A DNA stretch of 64,000 nucleotides from Desulfobacterales bacterium (GCA_030066985.1 JASJAN010000033.1:1-64000), one strand, 5' to 3'; counted from the first letter of the stretch, positions 53,647-62,417 are shown. Program-made: numbers and translations. The notes: generated from the sequence alone by a model not told the origin.

Positions 53647-54786
53647 TTGAGCGCATCCGAGCATGATAAACAACCCGGTCTTTTTCGATCCGAGATGTCT
53701 TTGTGGATCGGCACTATCACTACCCTTGTATTTTTCTTTTATGGCAAAACCTGGTTGATGGATTTATCCTATTTGTTGAAATATGGCATCCTCTTTATAT
53801 GGCTGTTTGCTGCAATGCTGTGGTTGGCGTTCAGCGTGGTGCGGCACGCCGATTGTTTAGCAATTATTCTTGGCGAGCCTTATGGTACGCTGATTTTAAC
53901 ATTGGCGGTCATCAGTATCGAGGTGATCATGATCGCAGCGGTCATGATCACCGGTGAAAATAACCCGACCCTGGCCCGCGATACCATGTTTTCAGTGTTG
54001 ATGATCGTCTTAAACGGCATGCTGGGCCTGACGCTGTTGATCGGTGGCTTGCGTCACCATGAACAGGGATATAACCTGCCTGGCGCCAAGGCTTATCTGG
54101 GTGTGTTGTTCCCACTGGCTGTGCTGGGGCTTGTCGTTCCAAGCTATACGACCTCTGCACCGGGGGGCCAGGTCTCCACCTTATTGGCCATCTATCTTCT
54201 GATTATGTCTGCTGGTCTCTACGTAGTGTTTTTGTTGATTCAGACCACGCGTCACAGCCAATATTTTCAACAGCCGGTGCAACCCGATAATGAAACTGCC
54301 GCCGAAGACCATCATGAGCACGGCGATCTGATTGTCCGATCGGTGGGCTTTCATGCTGTTTTTCTGATACTAACCATGCTGCCGGTCGTGCTGCTGTCCA
54401 AGAGTATGGCCAAACTGGTGGAATACGGCATTACCAGCCTCCAGGCGCCCCAGGCTTTGGGCGGTTTCTTAGTGGCTATACTGGTCTTGTCACCGGAAGG
54501 ACTGGGTGCCGCCAAAGCCGCCATCGCCAACAAACTGCAACGCACCGTCAATATTGCCCTGGGATCGGGTTTAGCCACTATTGGTTTAACCATACCGGCG
54601 GTGCTGGCCGTCAGTCTGTTTACCGGCCGTACCATCGAGTTGGGGCTTGAACCTGTGCAAATCATTTTGCTGGCCCTCACCCTGCTGGTGAGCGTCATCA
54701 ACTTCGGCGCGGAGCGCACTAATGTCTTACAGGGAGCCGTCCATTTGATTCTATTTATTTCTTATATCATTCTTATTTTTGACTGA
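53647..54786 (+). CDS. Ca2+/H+ (Na+/H+) antiporter, ChaA type
   Basis: 379 residues, 11 hydrophobic segments in two similar halves. The alpha-1 repeat carries TLAVISIEVIMIAAVMITGE and the alpha-2 repeat carries LVAILVLSPEGLGAAKAAIA; the glutamates in these repeats carry the ion in CaCA exchangers. A histidine/acidic loop (EDHHEHGD) lies between the halves. The start may be TTG 53647 or ATG 53695. A single-gene unit, followed 39 bases later by a DUF3124 gene. Confidence 0.87.
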   Translation: MSASEHDKQPGLFRSEMSLWIGTITTLVFFFYGKTWLMDLSYLLKYGILFIWLFAAMLWLAFSVVRHADCLAIILGEPYGTLILTLAVISIEVIMIAAVMITGENNPTLARDTMFSVLMIVLNGMLGLTLLIGGLRHHEQGYNLPGAKAYLGVLFPLAVLGLVVPSYTTSAPGGQVSTLLAIYLLIMSAGLYVVFLLIQTTRHSQYFQQPVQPDNETAAEDHHEHGDLIVRSVGFHAVFLILTMLPVVLLSKSMAKLVEYGITSLQAPQALGGFLVAILVLSPEGLGAAKAAIANKLQRTVNIALGSGLATIGLTIPAVLAVSLFTGRTIELGLEPVQIILLALTLLVSVINFGAERTNVLQGAVHLILFISYIILIFD

Positions 54787-54825
54787 GCAGGTTTAAGGGT
54801 TTTAACGAAACCCGGAGGGGGAAAA

Positions 54826-55410
54826 ATGGCAATTTCCGACAAACCCGATAACGGATCATGGCTGACCAATAAAACCTTTTTGGCCGTCTTTGGCACTCTG
54901 TTAGCGCTGATTATCATCACCTTGTTCAGCGTCATTAACATGGCCACTCAGGTGGAAGATATAGATGAGAAGCTAAAATATATTCCAACCCAGGTCAGCG
55001 CCTCTGAGATATTGGCAAAACCGGTGGTTGCCGGCCAGACGGTTTACGTACCTGTGTACTCGCATATTTACGCCCAGGGCGGAAAGCCCTTTCTGCTGGA
55101 AGCAACCCTCAGTATCCGCAATTCAGATCCGAACCAGCCAATAACCATCAGTGCTGTTCGCTATTACGATTCCCGCGGCCAGATGGTTCAGAATTATCTT
55201 GAAAAACCGGTAAGAATGTCCCCCCTGGCGACCGCCGAGTTCTTGGTTGGTCAGCAAGATATCAAAGGGGGCTCAGGGGCTAATTTTATAGTGGAATGGG
55301 TTTCCGACACGCCAGTAAATGAGCCGGTGATTGAAGCCGTGATGGTCGGCCTCAAGACTCAAGCGGGCATTTCATTTGTCAGACCAGGCGTTGCAGTCCA
55401 GAACAAATAA
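54826..55410 (+). CDS. DUF3124 domain protein, membrane-anchored
   Basis: 194 residues with a GGAGGGGG site before ATG. One membrane helix near residues 17-38 (FLAVFGTLLALIIITLFSVI) anchors a periplasmic domain. The DUF3124 features are VYVPVYSHIYAQ, LEATLSIRNSDPNQPITISA and YYDSRGQMVQNYLEKPV. Function unknown. It is co-directional with the antiporter gene and may act with it. A shared hairpin at 55421 ends the unit. Confidence 0.8.
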   Translation: MAISDKPDNGSWLTNKTFLAVFGTLLALIIITLFSVINMATQVEDIDEKLKYIPTQVSASEILAKPVVAGQTVYVPVYSHIYAQGGKPFLLEATLSIRNSDPNQPITISAVRYYDSRGQMVQNYLEKPVRMSPLATAEFLVGQQDIKGGSGANFIVEWVSDTPVNEPVIEAVMVGLKTQAGISFVRPGVAVQNK

Positions 55411-55420
55411 ATCCCAATGA

Positions 55421-55454
55421 AAAGAGGCACTCAAATTATTTTGAGTACCTCTTT
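55421..55454. terminator. Bidirectional hairpin between DUF3124 and tRNA-Gln
   Basis: AAAGAGGCACTCAAA-TTAT-TTTGAGTACCTCTTT is a 15-bp stem with one mismatch. It lies 10 bases after the DUF3124 stop and 12 bases beyond the 3' end of the minus-strand tRNA. The T content of the stem ends would serve both directions. Confidence 0.65.
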
Positions 55455-55466
55455 AATATGTCGAAA

Positions 55467-55540
55467 TGGCTGGGGGACCAGGATTCGAACCTGGGTTAAC
55501 GGGGCCAGAACCCGTCGTCCTGCCGCTAGACGATCCCCCA
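55467..55540 (-). tRNA. tRNA-Gln (anticodon CUG)
   Basis: Read on the minus strand it forms a full cloverleaf: acceptor TGGGGGA/TCCCCCA, D-arm GTCTAGCGGCAGGAC, anticodon stem ACGGG/CCCGT with loop TTCTGGC (anticodon CTG), and a T-arm with GGTTCGAATCC. Discriminator G and CCA are encoded (55467-55469 complement). It reads CAG codons. The partner enzyme GlnRS is encoded 2.4 kb away; the palindrome at 55594 and gltX lie upstream of it. Confidence 0.95.
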
Positions 55541-55593
55541 GCATCTTCAAGTCAACCTTAAATATATATCATCTGCCCACCCGTCAAGTCAAT

Positions 55594-55739
55594 TTTTTCC
55601 GATTTCTGAATGGTTATTTTCCCGATGAGTGGCGTTCTTCGCGCCTTTTGACCCTCAACGTACGCACAGTACGCCGAAGGCCAAAAGCCTTGTGCGGCCT
55701 TGCTCATCAATAAAATCCCTCATCCAAAAATCGGAAAAA
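55594..55739. repeat. 146-bp near-palindrome with CGTAC-N5-GTACG core (copy C)
   Basis: The left end is TTTTTCCGATTTCTGAATG and the right end CATCCAAAAATCGGAAAAA. Inner paired blocks include CGATGAG with CTCATCA and CCTTTTG with CCAAAAG. The core is CGTAC-GCACA-GTACG. It lies between gltX and tRNA-Gln, both on the minus strand. Arms are unrelated to copies A and B. Confidence 0.85.
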
Positions 55740-55756
55740 CTACTTTTAATAATAAA

Positions 55757-55786
55757 CTCTGCGAGCTCTGTGCTCTCTGTGGTAAG
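55757..55786. repeat. Solitary half of an ACCGCAGAG-type repeat
   Basis: CTCTGCGAGCTCTGTGCTCT then CTGTGGTAAG matches the right arms of the elements at 44601 and 47072. No left arm is nearby. It lies between copy C and the gltX stop. Confidence 0.6.
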
Positions 55787-55794
55787 TTTTAATG

Positions 55795-57219
55795 CTATTC
55801 TTCTCTATCCTGAATAAACTGGATAGCCTTTTTCAGCCTTGCAATAACCTTGTCTTTGCCGATGATGGCGGCCACTTCGAAAATGCCGGGACTGGCGGTT
55901 CGACCGGTCAGGGCCACCCGCACGGGCTGGGCGATTTTACCCAGCTTCAGGCCGGTCTGCTCCATGACGGCTTTAAAAGCCGATTCCAGATTTTCTTCGG
56001 AAAAAGTGTCCAGGCGCTCAAACTGCGCCAACAGCAATTGCAGGGCTTCGAGCACCGTTGGCTTTAAAAATTTTTTAGCTGCCTTTTCCTCATATTCAAT
56101 GTCATCTGCAAAATAAAACAAAGCGCTTTGCGCCATTTCGTCCAGGGTTCTGCTGCGGGCGTGCAGGGTCTCGATGACCTTTAGTAGAAGGTTGTTGTCC
56201 TCAACGGTTGTCTTGTAACGCCTTAGAAACGGTTTAAGGGCTTCCACGAGTTCCTCAGCGGGTGTGGCCCGAATATGGTCGGCATTCAGTGCCAAAAGCT
56301 TTTCAGCATCAAAAACCCCGGCGGATTTTCCGATATGCTCCAGGTCAAACACGTCGATCAGCTCCTGGCGGGTAAAAAATTCCTGATCCCCGTGTGACCA
56401 GCCCAGTCGAACCAGGTAGTTGAGCATGGCATCCGGCAGGTAGCCCAAATCGCGGTAGGCCGATACGGATACGGCGCCATGGCGTTTGCTGAAACGGCTT
56501 TTGTCGGTGCCCAGCACCATGGGTACATGGCCGTAAACCGGCAAGGGGCAATCCAGCGCTTTGTAAAGCAGGATTTGTTTGGGCGTATTCATGACGTGAT
56601 CATCGCCGCGGATAACCGTATTGATCTGCATGGTCATATCGTCGATGACCACCGCGAAGTTATAAGTTGGAATACCGTCGCTGCGGCACACGATAAAGTC
56701 ATCCAGTTCATCATTTTGAAAAACGATATTGCCCTTGATAACATCTTCAACCACAGTAGTGCCGCTTAGGGGCGCTTTCAGTCGTATCACGGCCTGCGGT
56801 GTTTTCGGCAGGCCTTTATTGCGGCAGGTGCCGTCATACTTGGGTTTGCCGCCGCTGGCCATTGCCTTTTTTCGCATGGCCTCAATTTCTTCTGGTGAAC
56901 AGGTGCAGTAATATGCATGGCCCGAATCGATCAGACGGTCCAAATATTGGTGATAAATATCAAGCCGTTTGGTTTGATAATAAGGGCCTTCATCCCAATC
57001 GATGCCCAGCCACTCGAGGGCCTCGAAAATGGCATCGATGGCCTGCTGGTTGGAGCGTTCGGTATCTGTGTCTTCGATGCGCAAAACAAATTTTCCTTGC
57101 ATACGACGGGCGTACAGCCAGTTAAAAATGGCGGTGCGTGCATTACCGACATGCAGGAAGCCGGTCGGGCTGGGGGGGAAGCGCGTCACGATCAGATCAT
57201 TTGTTGATTCGATTTGCAT
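55795..57219 (-). CDS. gltX: Glutamyl-tRNA synthetase
   Basis: 474 residues from ATG 57219, preferred because GAGGG sits five bases before it; ATG 57231 would add four residues. The class I signatures are PPSPTGFLHVGNARTA and KSRFSKRHGAVSV. The zinc-like region has CTCSPEEIEAMRKK and YDGTCR. LRIEDTDTERSN is intact. With glnS present it need only charge tRNA-Glu. Its 3' spacer holds two repeats and tRNA-Gln. Confidence 0.96.
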   Translation of the reverse strand: MQIESTNDLIVTRFPPSPTGFLHVGNARTAIFNWLYARRMQGKFVLRIEDTDTERSNQQAIDAIFEALEWLGIDWDEGPYYQTKRLDIYHQYLDRLIDSGHAYYCTCSPEEIEAMRKKAMASGGKPKYDGTCRNKGLPKTPQAVIRLKAPLSGTTVVEDVIKGNIVFQNDELDDFIVCRSDGIPTYNFAVVIDDMTMQINTVIRGDDHVMNTPKQILLYKALDCPLPVYGHVPMVLGTDKSRFSKRHGAVSVSAYRDLGYLPDAMLNYLVRLGWSHGDQEFFTRQELIDVFDLEHIGKSAGVFDAEKLLALNADHIRATPAEELVEALKPFLRRYKTTVEDNNLLLKVIETLHARSRTLDEMAQSALFYFADDIEYEEKAAKKFLKPTVLEALQLLLAQFERLDTFSEENLESAFKAVMEQTGLKLGKIAQPVRVALTGRTASPGIFEVAAIIGKDKVIARLKKAIQFIQDREE

Positions 57220-57724
57220 ATTAGCCCTCATCTCTGTCTGGGTTGTTCGGGGTTCAAAATGAGTAAATTTTAAGTAATATTTTCTTCAAATATTGCCGAA
57301 ATTTTATAATAAACTATTGAATTTTATATATAAATAAATAAAAGGCCTGAGCCGGCCTGTCATTACCTAATTTAATTGTTTGACAAGTAAACCAATTCGG
57401 CTTAGTAATAGTTATCATTTCCTTTCGTTTGCCACAATTCCATCCGTCATCAATACCCGATTCAATTGACAAGGATCCCTAAAGTGATGATCTTCTCATA
57501 TTATAAATTTAATGATATTAGAATCTTAAAAAGAACTTAAATTCATTTTTCCAACGGTGAATTTCAATATCACAGAAGGATAGCGAGTACAAGAGAACAA
57601 ATTGCATAAAATTGACGAAAACTCTTGACAATCGCTTACAGATAAATTACTAGATGCCCACCTTTAAAAATGAGTCTTTAAAAATTAAAATATATATAAA
57701 TTTCAAATTATTAGGAGATTACTC
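57220..57724. other. AT-rich divergent spacer between gltX and rpmF
   Basis: About 490 AT-rich bases without a supported gene. A small AGGCC/GGCCT hairpin is near 57350. The rpmF promoter candidate is listed separately. No large inverted repeat is present, unlike most other spacers of this length. Confidence 0.45.
57625..57653 (+). promoter_or_regulatory. Candidate promoter for rpmF and the fatty-acid genes
   Basis: A perfect -35 TTGACA (57625-57630) and, 17 bases on, TACTAG (57648-57653) as a weak -10. The rpmF start is 72 bases further, preceded by AGGAG. The -35 is convincing, the -10 less so. Confidence 0.45.
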
Positions 57725-57907
57725 ATGGCGGTACCAAAACGTAAAAAATCCAAGTCAAAGCGCGATAAGCGTCGGACCCACCAGAAACTTAGCGCGCCGA
57801 ATCTGTCTTCCTGTCCGGAATGTGGTGAAGCCACCCAGCCTCACCATGCCTGCCCCAGTTGCGGATATTACAAAGGCCGTAAGGTTGTCGAGACCGAAGA
57901 AGACTAA
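57725..57907 (+). CDS. rpmF: 50S ribosomal protein L32
   Basis: 60 residues. [20 protein letters not shown] is the canonical start. The zinc-binding form is retained, with CPECG and CPSCG pairs separated by ATQPHHA. It leads a run of fatty-acid synthesis genes, a frequent bacterial arrangement, but plsX and fabH, the usual next genes, are missing. ATTAGGAG precedes ATG. Confidence 0.97.
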   Translation: MAVPKRKKSKSKRDKRRTHQKLSAPNLSSCPECGEATQPHHACPSCGYYKGRKVVETEED

Positions 57908-57956
57908 TCTTTAATGCCATCGCCAACCGTTTTCATTTTCAAAAGGATTAAATTTA

Positions 57957-59624
57957 ATGACTTCAACAAAGACATCAAACAACAGCGATCTATATGGACT
58001 GGACCTGGAATCTCGGCAAATGGTCCTGGATACGGTCGGGCAACTCAAAAAGCGGCTTTTGACGCCTGAAAAAATTTCTGAATTCGATCGGGAAGAAATT
58101 TTTCCCGAAGACACCATTCGTGAAATGCTCGGCCCGGAAATCGGGCTTCAGCTGCTCATGATTCCCGAAGAATATGGGGGACTGGGCGGCGGCGCCCGTG
58201 ACAGCTGTGCCATTACCAGAGAAATGGCCAAAATATGCCTGGGTATTACCACCGCCTTCTTTGCCATTCAATTAGGGGCAGATCCCATTATCGTGGGGGG
58301 CACCAAAGAGCAAAAACAAAAATGGCTGGGTAAAATCGCAGCTGGGGACGCCCTGGTGGCTTATGCGGTTACCGAACCCGATGCCGGCAGCAATGTGGCT
58401 TCAATCAAGACCAAAGCCGAACCGGTCACGGATGAAAGCGGCAACATCACCGGCTACAAGATAAACGGTACCAAGCAATTTATCTCTACCGGCGGTTATG
58501 CAGAATTTATAACCCTGCTGGCCAATACCCCCGAAGGCGCAACCTTTTTTATTATTGAAAAGGACACCGAAGGCTATGAGCGGGGCAAAGGCGAAGAAAA
58601 ACATGGTATTCGGGCCTCGAACACCTCACCGTTGACTTTTACCGATGTAATTGCACCGGTTGAAAATATCATTGGCGGCGTGACAGGAGAGGGGCTCAAG
58701 CAGGCCAGCAAGGTATTCGGCTATACCCGTCTGATGGTGGCCTCTATGGCGTTAGGCGGCGGCGAAGCGGCCCTGGATATCGTTTTGCCCTATGCCCAGG
58801 AACGTATTCAGTTTAAAACACCGCTTTCAGAAAAGCAGGGCTACACCCACAAACTGGTGGTGCCGCATGCGGTACGTCTTGCCGCTGCAGCCACCTATAT
58901 CGATGAAGTGGCCACCAGATTGGATGCAGGTGAACAGGGCCTTGAGGTGGAGGGCTCTATTGCCAAACTGTTTGCTACCGAGGTGGCCAACAAAGCGGCT
59001 GATGATGCCATGCAAGCCTTGGGCGGATATGGCTATATTACCGAATACGGTGTCGAGAAAATCAAGCGTGATGTCAAAATTACCTGCATTTACGAAGGCA
59101 CAAGCGAAATCCAGCAAAATATCATCAGTACCTTTCGCTGGAAGACAACGCGTAAATCAAAAGGTGCCTTTTACGATGGCATTGCCGAAGAAATGGATCA
59201 GCTCGAATCCCAAAACAATGAAGCCGGCTGCCGCACCATTGCTCTGGCAGCTCGGGCCCTTAATAAATCCATCTTTTTGGTCAATGACAACCGGCTGACC
59301 CGTGAGCAGACCATTATGTTTGCCTTGGCGGATATGATGCAATATGTCGAAGTCGCCGCCAGTTTTGCACGACAGGCGGTGGTTTTAACCGGGGAAAACC
59401 ATGCCCAAGCCGAAAAAACTCGCGTTTTTTCACGTATATTTGCCAATGAAATTGCGCAGCTGACATCCGGCAATATTTTAAAGATTCTGTACGGCTCCGG
59501 TATTTTTGACGCCGAGCAGTCGGCAAATTTCCTGTCAGAAATATCGCACGCTAAACTGGCAGAGAGCTATCACAATATCATTGCTGACATGGACCGTGCA
59601 GCGGATATTATTTTTAATCGTTAA
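57957..59624 (+). CDS. Acyl-CoA dehydrogenase family flavoprotein
   Basis: 555 residues, longer than the ~380 of classical members because of an extra C-terminal helical domain (~435-555). The FAD/substrate segments are YAVTEPDAGSNVASIKTKAE and TGYKINGTKQFISTGGYAEF. MQALGGYGYITEYGVEK and CIYEGTSEIQQNII carry the region of the catalytic glutamate. It resembles the larger bacterial acyl-CoA dehydrogenases. It is placed between rpmF and fabG, where plsX/fabH normally lie, so it may act on acyl chains of the synthesis or recycling pathway. Confidence 0.88.
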   Translation: MTSTKTSNNSDLYGLDLESRQMVLDTVGQLKKRLLTPEKISEFDREEIFPEDTIREMLGPEIGLQLLMIPEEYGGLGGGARDSCAITREMAKICLGITTAFFAIQLGADPIIVGGTKEQKQKWLGKIAAGDALVAYAVTEPDAGSNVASIKTKAEPVTDESGNITGYKINGTKQFISTGGYAEFITLLANTPEGATFFIIEKDTEGYERGKGEEKHGIRASNTSPLTFTDVIAPVENIIGGVTGEGLKQASKVFGYTRLMVASMALGGGEAALDIVLPYAQERIQFKTPLSEKQGYTHKLVVPHAVRLAAAATYIDEVATRLDAGEQGLEVEGSIAKLFATEVANKAADDAMQALGGYGYITEYGVEKIKRDVKITCIYEGTSEIQQNIISTFRWKTTRKSKGAFYDGIAEEMDQLESQNNEAGCRTIALAARALNKSIFLVNDNRLTREQTIMFALADMMQYVEVAASFARQAVVLTGENHAQAEKTRVFSRIFANEIAQLTSGNILKILYGSGIFDAEQSANFLSEISHAKLAESYHNIIADMDRAADIIFNR

Positions 59625-59681
59625 ACCTTACCCCAATTGAGCGTGTATCGCTCAATCAGGGTGGTGCGGAAGGAGATTGAA

Positions 59682-60413
59682 TTGCGATTCGAAAACAAAG
59701 TGGTCATGGTAACCGGAGGGGCGGCTGGGATCGGACAGGTAACAGCTGAAAATTTTGCCAAGGAGGGCGCCAAGGTGGCGATCTGCGATGTCAACACCGA
59801 GGCCGGTGAAGCTGCTGCCAAAGCATTGGGTCCCGAAGCCTCTTTTGCGCAGGTAGATGTTGCCAACAGCGCATCGGTGTCCGACTGGGTGGAGGCGGTG
59901 ATGGGCCAATACGGGCAGATTGATGTGCTGGTCAACAATGCCGGTATCACCCGCGATGGCCTGATTATGCGCATGAAAGAAGAAGACTGGGATGTAGTGA
60001 TCAGTGTTAACCTGAAAAGCGCGTTCAATTGTATCAAGGCGGTGTCCAAAATTATGGTCAAGCAGCGAATGGGCCGCATCATTAATTTGGCTTCGGTCGT
60101 GGGCGTCATGGGCAATCCCGGCCAGGCCAATTATGTGGCTTCAAAAGCCGGTATGATCGGTCTGACCAAAACCGTTGCCAAAGAACTCGGATCAAGGGGA
60201 GTTACGGTAAATGCGGTTGCCCCTGGTTTTATTGAAACCGATATGACCGCCGTTTTGTCAGAAAAAGCCCGCGAGGCGATGCTCAGTATCATCCCGCTGC
60301 AAAGAGCCGGTACGCCTCAGGATGTCGCCGAAGCCATTACGTTTCTGGCTTCCGATAATGCGGCGTATATTACGGGGCAGGTACTTCACGTCACTGGCGG
60401 AATGTACATGTAA
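59682..60413 (+). CDS. fabG: 3-oxoacyl-ACP reductase FabG
   Basis: 243 residues from TTG 59682, chosen because AAGGAG (59670-59675) sits six bases upstream; a frame from 59637 has no site. NADPH-binding VTGGAAGIGQ, NNAGITRDGL, then the catalytic Ser/Tyr/Lys in NLASVVGVMGNPGQANYVAS and KAG. GFIETDMT follows as usual. It reduces 3-oxoacyl-ACP in fatty-acid synthesis. The stop overlaps the first base of a long palindrome. Confidence 0.93.
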   Translation: MRFENKVVMVTGGAAGIGQVTAENFAKEGAKVAICDVNTEAGEAAAKALGPEASFAQVDVANSASVSDWVEAVMGQYGQIDVLVNNAGITRDGLIMRMKEEDWDVVISVNLKSAFNCIKAVSKIMVKQRMGRIINLASVVGVMGNPGQANYVASKAGMIGLTKTVAKELGSRGVTVNAVAPGFIETDMTAVLSEKAREAMLSIIPLQRAGTPQDVAEAITFLASDNAAYITGQVLHVTGGMYM

Positions 60414-60555
60414 ACTGGCTTTAAAATGGCCATCTTTTAACCGAATACAGCGTTACGGGAAGGAGAAAACCGCTAACGTACCAAATGTACGCGGCACGAT
60501 TTTCTCCTCCCCGCGCCTTGTCTTCGGTTAAAATCTAATCATTTTAAAGCCAGTT
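60413..60555. repeat. 143-bp near-palindrome with CGTAC-N5-GTACG core (copy B)
   Basis: The left end AACTGGCTTTAAAATG pairs perfectly with the right end CATTTTAAAGCCAGTT (16 bp). Next paired blocks are TTTTAACCGAA with TTCGGTTAAAA and AGGAGAAAA with TTTTCTCCT. The core is CGTAC-CAAAT-GTACG. By eye about three quarters of arm positions pair. It begins on the last base of the fabG stop and lies 128 bases before acpP. Confidence 0.9.
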
Positions 60556-60682
60556 ACTAAATTATTATGAGATCGATTCAAGTAATCTAAAGCCAGTTTC
60601 CGATACATTTTGGATTAAACAAGTTTCAAACTTTGATGAAAACTATGGATGACCGGGGAGACCGGGTAAGGAGGAAAATCAG

Positions 60683-60910
60683 ATGTCTGTTGAGGAGAGA
60701 GTCAAAAAGATCATTGCCGAAAAACTGAGTGTTGAATTGGAAGAAGTCGTTCCTGAGGCGTCATTTGTTGATGATTTAGGAGCCGATTCACTCGATCTGG
60801 TTGAGTTAATTATGTCAATGGAAGAAGAGTTTGACACCGATATCTCGGACGAGGATGCCGAGCAAATAACTACGGTTAAAGATGCCATTGCCTATGTCAA
60901 CAAGCAGTAG
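60683..60910 (+). CDS. acpP: Acyl carrier protein
   Basis: 75 residues. The phosphopantetheine serine is in [20 protein letters not shown] (DSL motif). The overall acidic four-helix pattern and start [17 protein letters not shown] are canonical. AAGGAGG precedes ATG. It carries acyl chains for FabG and FabF encoded on either side. Confidence 0.97.
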   Translation: MSVEERVKKIIAEKLSVELEEVVPEASFVDDLGADSLDLVELIMSMEEEFDTDISDEDAEQITTVKDAIAYVNKQ

Positions 60911-61175
60911 GTTGACGCTTGTTAGTTTTTTGTAAGCTTAACGGACTTGCAACGACTGCTGTGCATTTAGTGATCCGGAAAGTAGTGCCGCCCTTGGGGC
61001 ATTGGATTCTGAATGTAACGAACGGCAGTTTCATTTGCCAAATTCACCGGTGGACGCCCGTTACCGCGGGTGGGTGGGCTTTGGCGATAGCAGGCACGCT
61101 ACGGCGCTGCCAAACCAAATATTAATCTGGATGCGGGTGATGGGAGTCGCCCGATATTGCCACAAAGGAGGTCCC
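60911..61175. other. Spacer between acpP and fabF
   Basis: 265 bases. An open frame running into fabF from 61002 lacks family resemblance in its first 58 codons and is not accepted. No clear inverted repeat or promoter was identified. Confidence 0.4.
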
Positions 61176-62417
61176 TTGCAAAGGCGAGTTGTCATAACAG
61201 GAATGGGGCTGGTGACCCCAATCGGAATTGGTGTCGAGGACAGCTGGTCGGCACTCTGTGCCGGAAAATCGGGTATCGGTGAGATCACCCGATTTGACGC
61301 GTCAAATTATCTGACTCGAATCGCCGGCGAAGTCAAGGGTTTTAACGCGGAAGACTTTATTCCGAAAAAAGAGGCCAAGCGAAACGAGCTGTTTATTTCA
61401 TATGCCATGGCGGCAACACGAATGGCAATGGAAGACTCCGGCTTGAAAATAGACAGCTCCAATGCAGATCGCATCGGGGTTGTCACCGGCTGCGGTTTGG
61501 GCGGTCTCGGAATCATGGAAGATACGATTTTAAATGTCGCCACCAAAGGCCCCAGACGGGTGAGCCCGTTCTTTATCCCGATGATGATCGGTAATATGGC
61601 GCCGGGCATGATATCCATTCATTTTGGTGCCAAAGGCCCGAACCTATCGCTGGCAACCGCCTGCGCCGCCGGAGCCCATGCGGTGGGTGACTCCTTCAAA
61701 ATGGTTCAAAATGGCATGGCAGACGCCATGATCACCGGTGGCACCGAAGCAGTTGTATCCAAGACTGCGGTTGCCGGCTTCAATGCCATGAAGGCCCTTT
61801 CGACTCGCAATGATGAACCCCAAAAAGCTTCACGACCGTTTGATCGTGATCGAGACGGGTTTGTCATTGGTGAAGGCTGCGGCATTTTGATATTGGAATC
61901 TTTAGATTTTGCGTTGGAAAGAGGCGCCACCATTCATGCTGAGATGGCGGGATTCGGGCTAACCGGAGATGGCTACCACATTACCTCACCATGCCCGGAT
62001 GGCGACGGTGCGGTAAGGTGCATGCAGGCGGCATTAGATGATGCCGGTATGGCCCCCGATGAGGTGGACTATATAAATGCCCATGGCACCTCCACTGAAC
62101 TAAACGACTTGTATGAAACCCGGGCGGTTAAAGCGGTATTTAAAGACCATGCCTATAAATTGGCGATGAGTTCCACAAAATCAATGACCGGCCATCTATT
62201 GGGCGGCGCTGGTGGCATTGAAACGGTGTTCAGCGTTTTGAGCGTTAATCGTGATGAGATTCCACCGACGATAAATTATGAGAACCCGGCAGAAGAATGT
62301 GATCTGGACTATGTGCCCAACACCGCGCGTCAGACGACAGTCAATGCGGCCATGACCAATTCGTTTGGGTTCGGTGGAACAAATGCCACTTTGATCTTGA
62401 AAAAATATTCCGATTAG
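61176..62417 (+). CDS. fabF: 3-oxoacyl-ACP synthase II FabF
   Basis: 413 residues from TTG 61176, with AGGAGG at 61166-61171; this gives the canonical RRVVITGMGLVTPIGIG start. Catalytic cysteine is in LATACAAGAHAVGD; the histidines are in NAHGTSTELND and SMTGHLLGGAGGIE. NSFGFGGTNATLIL ends the thiolase fold. It elongates acyl-ACP with malonyl-ACP. Both fabF and fabG use TTG starts with strong ribosome-binding sites. Confidence 0.96.
   Translation: MQRRVVITGMGLVTPIGIGVEDSWSALCAGKSGIGEITRFDASNYLTRIAGEVKGFNAEDFIPKKEAKRNELFISYAMAATRMAMEDSGLKIDSSNADRIGVVTGCGLGGLGIMEDTILNVATKGPRRVSPFFIPMMIGNMAPGMISIHFGAKGPNLSLATACAAGAHAVGDSFKMVQNGMADAMITGGTEAVVSKTAVAGFNAMKALSTRNDEPQKASRPFDRDRDGFVIGEGCGILILESLDFALERGATIHAEMAGFGLTGDGYHITSPCPDGDGAVRCMQAALDDAGMAPDEVDYINAHGTSTELNDLYETRAVKAVFKDHAYKLAMSSTKSMTGHLLGGAGGIETVFSVLSVNRDEIPPTINYENPAEECDLDYVPNTARQTTVNAAMTNSFGFGGTNATLILKKYSD

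Noticed and set aside
61002-61175. An N-terminal extension of FabF
   Set aside because: The first 58 codons show no similarity to the family, and a strong AGGAGG precedes TTG 61176.
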